Origin: WHSW01 sp963705955
Lineage (GTDB): Bacteria; Actinomycetota; Thermoleophilia; Solirubrobacterales; 70-9
Length of the DNA: 64,000 bases
Reading direction: 5' to 3'
NCBI GenBank assembly: GCA_963705955.1
Contig: CAVPLH010000006.1
Coordinates: forward strand, 496,001-560,000
Position numbers and translations under genes: made by a program. The notes beneath the pieces were generated by a model. That model was given only the letters and a program-made list of their open reading frames with translations. It was not told the DNA's origin and made no database searches. This document shows, piece after piece, positions 59,330 to 64,000 of this stretch (its first letter is position 1; the number at the start of each line of letters is the position of its first letter).

Positions 59330-60349
59330 ATGGTCCCTGAGGCCGAGCTCGAGCAGACCGAGGCGGGGCTCGCGCCCGTCGGCGAGGGCTGGTTCGTCCT
59401 CAACGCGCGTGAGGCGCGCTGGCGCCACCGCGCGGGGCGGGGCGAGAGCCTGCCGTTGACCGGCTGGGAGGACGCCGACGCGGAAACCTACTTCCCGCAA
59501 CTCGGGGTCAACCTGTTCGTGCTCGGGCCGGGCGAGCCGATCGGGATGTACCACTGGGAGGCCGACCAGGAGGGCTTCCTCGTGCTCTCCGGTGAGGCGC
59601 TGCTGATCGTCGAGGGCGAGGAGCGGCCGCTGCGGCAGTGGGACTTCGTGCACTGTCCGCCCGAGACGAGGCACATGATCGTCGGAGCCGGAGACGGCCC
59701 CTGCGTCGTCCTCGCGGTCGGAGCGCGCGAGCACATCGACGAGGACTGCAACGGGGGCGCTTACGTCGTCGACGAGGTTGCGCGTCGACACGGGGCCTCG
59801 GTCGAGGAGGAGACCAGCGACCCGGCGCTCGCCTACGCGCGCTTTCCCGACACCGAGCCGACGCGATATCGCGACGGCTGGCTTCCGAGCAGTCTAGATC
59901 ACCGGCTTCAGATCGACGATCGGGGTGCCGTCGAGCGCCTCGAGGTCGCTGACCAGGACTCGATTTCCCTCGACCGCGACGATTTCGACCTCGTGCAGGC
60001 CGATCGGATTCGGGCGCTCGGCGGAGCGGGTGCTGAACACCCCTCGCATCGGATTGGCGCGATCGTCGCGCGGGTGAACGCGGAGGACGTCGCGACGCGC
60101 GCGATCGAGCCAGGTGAGGACGATGACGCGATCGCCGGGCCTGATCTCCCGCAGCCCGTCGAGCACGGCGGGCTCGAACACGAGCCAGGCCCGAGGCCCG
60201 CCCTCGGCGCCCTGCTTCGGCGCGGCGGCCGGATCGGTCAACGGCGATTCGACCACTCCGATCGGGTTCAACTCGGGTCGGCTTGGGTCGGTCGCGCTCA
60301 CGCTGATCCAAAGAATTCCACTAGCGCCGGCGCGAGGCGGCGCGATTGA
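59330..60349 (+). CDS. Cupin-domain protein, paralogue B, stop codon displaced
   Basis: A paralogue of the protein at 52436: MVPEAELEQTEAGLAPVGEG, cupin motifs YHWEADQEGFLVLSGEALLI and QWDFVHCPPETRHMIVGAGD, and the family end PTRYRDGWLP at about residue 186. After that the frame does not stop but runs 150 codons antisense through the trmO-like gene to 60349. A TAG at 59893-59895 in another frame suggests that a one-base change removed the proper end. The first 188 residues are certainly the gene. Confidence 0.8.
   Translation: MVPEAELEQTEAGLAPVGEGWFVLNAREARWRHRAGRGESLPLTGWEDADAETYFPQLGVNLFVLGPGEPIGMYHWEADQEGFLVLSGEALLIVEGEERPLRQWDFVHCPPETRHMIVGAGDGPCVVLAVGAREHIDEDCNGGAYVVDEVARRHGASVEEETSDPALAYARFPDTEPTRYRDGWLPSSLDHRLQIDDRGAVERLEVADQDSISLDRDDFDLVQADRIRALGGAGAEHPSHRIGAIVARVNAEDVATRAIEPGEDDDAIAGPDLPQPVEHGGLEHEPGPRPALGALLRRGGRIGQRRFDHSDRVQLGSAWVGRAHADPKNSTSAGARRRD
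59894..60301 (-). CDS. TrmO/TsaA-type tRNA methyltransferase
   Basis: A 135-residue protein of the TsaA/YaeB (TrmO) family, which methylates N6-threonylcarbamoyladenosine (t6A) in tRNA. Motifs: LNPIGVVESPLTDPAAAPKQ, GDRVIVLTWLDRA, GVFSTRSAERPNPIGLHEVE and DGTPIVDLKPVI. E. coli TrmO is longer (about 235), but short single-domain members are common. GTG 60301. It overlaps the run-on end of cupin B on the other strand. Confidence 0.87.
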   Translation of the reverse strand: MSATDPSRPELNPIGVVESPLTDPAAAPKQGAEGGPRAWLVFEPAVLDGLREIRPGDRVIVLTWLDRARRDVLRVHPRDDRANPMRGVFSTRSAERPNPIGLHEVEIVAVEGNRVLVSDLEALDGTPIVDLKPVI

Positions 60350-60383
60350 TCACCGCTCCGTCCGGCCCGGTCGGCCGGATCGA

Positions 60384-60389
60384 TAGAGT
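60384..60389 (+). promoter_or_regulatory. Leaderless-type -10 of the VOC gene at 60397
   Basis: TAGAGT, 7 nt (CGGCCCC), ATG 60397. Confidence 0.5.
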
Positions 60390-60396
60390 CGGCCCC

Positions 60397-60756
60397 ATGA
60401 TCGAGAGACTTGATTTTGTTGCCGTTCCGAGCGAGGACGCCGAGCGTTCGCGCTCGTTCTACGTCGAGACGCTGGGTCTGAAGGAGGACGAGCACTCCCG
60501 GTTCGAGTTCTGGGTAGACGGGACGTGCTTCGGCATCTGGGAGCCGGCCAGCTTCGGAAGGCCGTTCGCGCCCCAGAAGAACGGCCATCTGGCGCTCGGG
60601 GTCGACGACGTCGCCGCGCGCCGGGCCGAGCTCGAGGCGAAGGGCGTCGAGTTCATCGGCGAGATTCTCGACACAGGGGTCTGCCACATGGCCTTCTTCA
60701 CCGATCCGGACGGCAACGACCTGATGCTCCACAAGCGCTACGCACCCTACGAATAG
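60397..60756 (+). CDS. VOC-family (glyoxalase-like) protein
   Basis: A 119-residue single VOC domain: MIERLDFVAVPSEDAERSRS, FYVETLGL, HLALGVDDVAARRAELEAKG and HMAFFTDPDGNDLMLHKRYA. Metal ligands could be the His and Glu positions of the two beta-alpha-beta-beta-beta units, but the first His (usual H-V) is absent (DFVAV), so activity is uncertain. It is followed 6 nt later by a small unknown gene. Confidence 0.85.
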   Translation: MIERLDFVAVPSEDAERSRSFYVETLGLKEDEHSRFEFWVDGTCFGIWEPASFGRPFAPQKNGHLALGVDDVAARRAELEAKGVEFIGEILDTGVCHMAFFTDPDGNDLMLHKRYAPYE

Positions 60757-60762
60757 TCGCCA

Positions 60763-61050
60763 GTGCCGGGGCTCGAAGACGCGGTCAAGCTCGTGACGGA
60801 TCCCGCGAACGTCTCGCGGTTGGGCGCCACGGGGCCCGAGCAGCGGTTCGCGGTCAACTCCAATCGTGTCCTGCGAGCTCTGCGCGCCGCCGGCGCCGGC
60901 AAGGCGGAGGCGCGGGAGCTGGCTTTGGACGCGCTGACCGAGGCGGGCGGCGGCGCCGAGCTACGGACGAGCAGAGGGACCCAGCGCGGCGATCGGGGTC
61001 AGCGCGACGTCGAGAGCTGGTGGGTTCCGGCGGACGCGGTCCGGTTCTGA
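60763..61050 (+). CDS. Hypothetical 95-residue protein
   Basis: From GTG 60763: MPGLEDAVKLVTDPANVSRL with helical NSNRVLRALRAAGAGKAEAR, then a Gly/Arg-rich linker and SWWVPADAVRF at the end. Soluble, no family recognised. It lies 6 nt after the VOC gene, so the two are co-transcribed. Confidence 0.6.
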   Translation: MPGLEDAVKLVTDPANVSRLGATGPEQRFAVNSNRVLRALRAAGAGKAEARELALDALTEAGGGAELRTSRGTQRGDRGQRDVESWWVPADAVRF

Positions 61051-61102
61051 CCGGAGCTCCGGCTCGGCTAGGTCACGGCCAGAGCGCGATACTGCGCGGG
61101 CG

Positions 61103-61532
61103 ATGTCGCAGGAGAACGTCGAGATTGCCCGCCGGAGTTTCGAGGCATTCAACCGGGCGTTCACGGAAGGGGCCGACGACCTTTATGCGCTTCTCGACCC
61201 GGATGTCGAGTGGATTCCGGTCACGGCCATCCTCGAGGGACGGAGCTACCACGGCCACGAGGGGGTGCGGCAGTGGATCGAGGACATGAAGCGGGATTGG
61301 GAGGCGTTCGAGGCGAGACCGGAGGAGTTCCTGGACCTGGGTGACGACCGGGTTCTGGCCCTGGGCTCTTGGCATGCTCGGGGCCGGGGAGGCGACGTGC
61401 CGCTCGACTTCCCGCAAGCGGCCTGGCTGGGGCAGTACCGGGACGGGAAGCTCGTGCGGATGCAGACGCTTCACCGCGCGAAAGGAGGCCCTCGAAGCCG
61501 CCGGGCTGTCGGGAGTAGCGGCTGAGAGATAG
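61103..61532 (+). pseudogene. SnoaL/NTF2-fold protein, copy 10, frameshift near the end
   Basis: MSQENVEIARRSFEAFNRAF and the whole core (YHGHEGVRQWIEDMKRDWEA, GDDRVLALGSWHARGRGG) are in one frame; at GAAAGGAGGCC (61481-61490) an extra G shifts it, and the family end KEALEAAGLSGVAAER with TAG at 61530-61532 is in the next frame. It may still give a nearly complete protein. The leader GCGATACTGCGCGGGCG precedes the ATG. Confidence 0.82.
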
Positions 61533-61589
61533 GAGCGCCCGGCGGGCGCTACCGACGGCAGCCGTTCTGGACCTCTACGAACCAACTAC

Positions 61590-62012
61590 TCAGGTGGTCT
61601 TGACCACGAGCACGGAGCATCCGGCCTTATGGGTGACGGTGTTCGGGACGCTGCCCAGCACCCGGCGCTTCATACCCTTGTTGCCGATCACCAGGAGGTC
61701 GGCACCGCACTCCTCGGCGAGCCGCACCAGGACCTCGCCGGGATCGCCCTGGTCGCTGAGCGTCTTGCAGGCCACGCCCTGCAGTTGGAGGTCGCCCTCG
61801 ATCCGCTCGAGGATCGATCTCATCCGCGCTGCCGAGTTTGCCGCCCACTGCAGCTCGACGTCGGGGTCCGGCTCGGGTGGGCCGCGCGAGTCCTTGTAGG
61901 CGCTCAGCAGGACGAGGTCCGCACCGAAACGCTTCGCGATCTCCGTTGCCTCCTTGACCGCCTCGGCAGCGGTGGCCGAACCGTCCGTCCCGACGGCGAC
62001 CGTGGAAATCAC
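61590..62012 (-). CDS. Universal stress protein (UspA family)
   Basis: A 140-residue USP: TVAVGTDGSATAAEAVKEAT at the N-terminus (Asp for ATP), DLLVIGNKGMKRRVLGSVPN with a shortened form of the nucleotide-binding Gly motif, and THKAGCSVLVVKT at the end. USPs bind ATP and respond to growth arrest. GTG 62012. Next to but not clearly co-transcribed with the GH114 gene. Confidence 0.9.
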   Translation of the reverse strand: MISTVAVGTDGSATAAEAVKEATEIAKRFGADLVLLSAYKDSRGPPEPDPDVELQWAANSAARMRSILERIEGDLQLQGVACKTLSDQGDPGEVLVRLAEECGADLLVIGNKGMKRRVLGSVPNTVTHKAGCSVLVVKTT

Positions 62013-62090
62013 GTCGCGGCTCGTTCGGTCAGCTGGATCACAACCGGACCCTATCCGGCGGACCGGTCCGTGTCGAGGGGCGGATCGCGC

Positions 62091-62954
62091 TCAGCAGGCG
62101 TCATAGACGTAGTGCGGCGAGCCGGGCGTCGTCACCTGGCGATCCCGGAGCACGACCGAGATCTTGTCGCCGGCCGCGCGGCACGTCTTGCGGAAGAACC
62201 GCCTCTTGTATTCGATCGCGATCACGTGGTTTCCGTAGACGTGGCGGTAACCGTGGCATTCGTGCCAGCGAGCGCAGTCCTCGGCGATCGCGAAGTCGAA
62301 GCCGACGTCTCGCGCCTGGCCCCGCGTCACGTCCACCGTGTTCTTCTGGGCGACGGCGAGGCCGTGGGCGTGGGCTTGCTCGGCGAGGAGCGTCGCGAAG
62401 GCCAGGGCGTCGGGTTTGCCGAACGGGACGTCCGGCTCCAGCGGGGTCCCGTCGAAGCGCGTCCACGAGTCGAGGTTGTCGTACTCGACCGCCTCGAATC
62501 CCTTGCTTGCGCAGCCGTCGGTCATCTGCGCGACCCAGTCGGCCGCGCGCCGGCGCTTCCCGGCCGTGCTGACGTCGACCAGGTACTCGCCGCCCCAGTG
62601 GGGGTCGTCGCCGAGCTCGTTGAGGACGAGGCGCTGCGGCCAGTTGGAGTGCTCATCGGGGCGGTCCACGCCGGGCTCGTCGGCCTGGGTCTGGAAGGCG
62701 TTGACGTAACAGATCGAGTAGACCGGGTCGGCCGCGGCGTCGCCGGAGAACCAGTCACGCGAGACGACCGAGACGCCCTCGGGAAGCGGGTAGTCACCAC
62801 CGATCTGATAGTCGAAGGTCGCGTTGGTCGGGGGCGGCGCGACCGGCGTCGAGGCCGCGTCGGCGACCTGCCGATCCTCGGTGCACGCGAGGACGACGAG
62901 GACCACACCAAGCAGGGCGGCGGCGAGGAGCGCGCGCTTGGCCGGCTCGGTCAT
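62091..62954 (-). CDS. GH114-type endo-alpha-1,4-polygalactosaminidase-like lipoprotein
   Basis: A 287-residue exported protein. The N-terminus ALLAAALLGVVLVVLACTED is a lipoprotein signal (lipobox VLAC). The rest is the GH114/TM1410-type TIM barrel: FDYQIGGDYPLPEGVSVVSR, SICYVNAFQTQ, DKGFEAVEYDN-like SKGFEAVEYDNLDSW with the acidic residues, and LAVAQKNTVDV. Such enzymes cut galactosamine-containing polysaccharides (e.g. Pel-like). ATG 62954 follows GAGGAGG. It begins 22 nt after the sugar ABC ATPase gene, so co-transcription is likely. Confidence 0.85.
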   Translation of the reverse strand: MTEPAKRALLAAALLGVVLVVLACTEDRQVADAASTPVAPPPTNATFDYQIGGDYPLPEGVSVVSRDWFSGDAAADPVYSICYVNAFQTQADEPGVDRPDEHSNWPQRLVLNELGDDPHWGGEYLVDVSTAGKRRRAADWVAQMTDGCASKGFEAVEYDNLDSWTRFDGTPLEPDVPFGKPDALAFATLLAEQAHAHGLAVAQKNTVDVTRGQARDVGFDFAIAEDCARWHECHGYRHVYGNHVIAIEYKRRFFRKTCRAAGDKISVVLRDRQVTTPGSPHYVYDAC

Positions 62955-62976
62955 CGAAGCCTCCTCGGGTCCGGTC

Positions 62977-64000
62977 TCATGCCGCTTTCACCGCCGGTCG
63001 CTCCCGGGCGAGCGCGCGACCGCTCTCGCGATCGAAGAGGTGTACCTGCGACGGGTCGATCGCGAGCTCGACCCACCCGCCGGCCGAAGCCGGGGGGCGC
63101 CCCTGGATCCGAGCCGTGAAGCGGGCGCGGCGGTCGTCGGCGAGCAGCCGCCCCTCGTCGGCACCGCTCTCGCCGCCGATCGCGGCCTTGACGTCATCGG
63201 TGGCGACGCGCGGAGCATCGACGGTGAACAGCAGGTTGCACTCCGAGCCGAGCTGCTCGACGACGTCGATGTCGACCCGGATTCGCGCCCAGCTCGGATC
63301 GCATCCCGGCCCGGCGACCACGAAGCTCGTCGGCCGCAGGCCGAGGACGACGTCCCGCTCGGCGACCGCGTCTGCATCCGGCAAGCCGCAGCTCGCTGGT
63401 GCCGAAGCTGACCAGCTCTCCGTCGAGGCGGGCCTCGACCAGGTTCATCGCCGGCGAGCCGATGAACGCCCCGACGAACAGGTTCGCGGGATGCTCGAAG
63501 AGCCGCTGCGGGACGTCGCACTGCTGGATCACTCCGTCGCGCAGGACCGCGACCCGCTGACCGAGCGTCATCGCCTCGACCTGGTCGTGGGTGACGTAGA
63601 CGGTGGTCGTCGGCAGGCGCTCGTGCAGCCGCGCGAGCTCACCGCGCATGCTCGTTCGCAGCTTCGCGTCGAGGTTGGAGAGCGGCTCGTCCATGAGGAA
63701 GGCACGCGGCTCGCGGACCAGCGCCCGGCCCATCGCGACGCGCTGACGCTGGCCGCCCGAAAGCGCCGCGGGCTTGCGCTCCATCAGGTCGCCGAGCCCG
63801 AGCATCGCGGCCATCCGGTCGACCCGCTCGGCGATCTCGTCCTTCGCCACCTTGCGGCGACGGAGGCCGAAGGCGAGGTTCTCGCGGACGGTCTTGTGCG
63901 GGTAGAGCGCGTAGCTCTGGAAGACCATCGCGATGTCGCGGTCGGGCGGCTCGAGCGTCGTGACGTCGTCCTCGCCGATCCAGACCCTGCCCTTCGTCAC
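62977..64000 (-). pseudogene. Sugar ABC transporter ATP-binding protein (MalK/UgpC-like), partial, one frameshift
   Basis: The 5' part is outside the window. Visible are the Q-loop MVFQSYALYPHKTVRENLAFGL, signature LSGGQRQRVAMGRALVREP, Walker B FLMDEPLSNLDAKLR and H-loop VYVTHDQVEAMTLG. The C-terminal regulatory OB domain (ERDVVLGLRPTSF ... QVHLFDRESGRALA) is in another frame: one extra base at AA 63383-63384 breaks it; removal restores SELRLPDADAVAERD. It energises uptake of a sugar or glycerol-phosphate. If the break is real, the truncated protein keeps the whole ATPase domain. Confidence 0.85.

Noticed and set aside
59894..60349. C-terminal extension of cupin B as a second domain
   Set aside because: It is antisense to the TrmO-like gene and follows the position where the paralogue ends.

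Overview
The window is a high-GC stretch of chromosome from an actinobacterium. Class Thermoleophilia (Solirubrobacterales or Gaiellales) is the best guess. The reasons are inference from base composition, from the actinobacterial plsX-acpP-rnc-smc-ftsY-ffh-rpsP-khpA-trmD-rplS-lepB-rnhB gene order, and from repeated small SnoaL/NTF2-fold genes starting MSQENVE and ending EALEAAGL, a family that I recall as expanded in that class. No 16S rRNA gene is present to settle this.

Layout. 1-9.7 kb is a dense plus-strand housekeeping block: lipid/ACP, RNase III, a short SMC, the SRP pathway, ribosomal proteins S16 and L19, TrmD, signal peptidase I and RNase HII. 9.7-15.8 kb carries YraN (inverted), ComM, DprA, ThiD, two small unknown genes and IlvD. 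15.8-18.0 kb holds a hydrolase, two tandem SnoaL genes and a small membrane protein. 18.29-24.78 kb is a decayed 6.45-kb integrated element bounded by 37-bp perfect direct repeats made from the 3' end of a 5-formyltetrahydrofolate cyclo-ligase-like gene. It contains a frameshifted LuxR/AAA regulator, a broken XRE regulator, a small-terminase-like gene, a repeat-rich secreted adhesin-like protein and an integrase tail. 24.7-33.6 kb returns to core genes: cyclo-ligase, acyltransferase, epimerase, L,D-transpeptidase, Xer recombinase, WhiG/FliA-type sigma factor, EF-G-like GTPase and RNase H.

34.1-43.5 kb is organised around a tRNA-Gly(GCC) gene used as an insertion site on both sides. On the left are a tRNA 5'-end repeat, a PP-loop enzyme and an integrase tail. 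On the right is a 7.8-kb island ended by a 16-bp copy of the tRNA 3' end. That island holds a frameshifted integrase, a ribbon-helix-helix protein, three SnoaL genes in tandem, a flavin disulfide-type oxidoreductase, IS256 and acyltransferase debris, and a three-gene cytochrome b membrane module. 43.5-51.4 kb is strongly decayed accessory DNA (a LuxR pseudogene with many frameshifts, an RTX-type protein, DUF2442 and SnoaL remnants). 51.4-64 kb carries oxidoreductase, cupin, hydrolase, WYL regulator, VOC, membrane/secreted proteins, TrmO, UspA, and a sugar ABC ATPase next to a GH114 lipoprotein, cut by the window end.

Two general patterns stand out. Many first genes have a TANNNT hexamer ending 6 or 7 nt before the start codon, the signature of leaderless transcription, and this fixes several starts. 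Frameshifts are very unevenly spread: about twenty in accessory DNA and about one (rplS) in roughly 30 kb of core genes, which suggests real gene decay and not only sequencing error.
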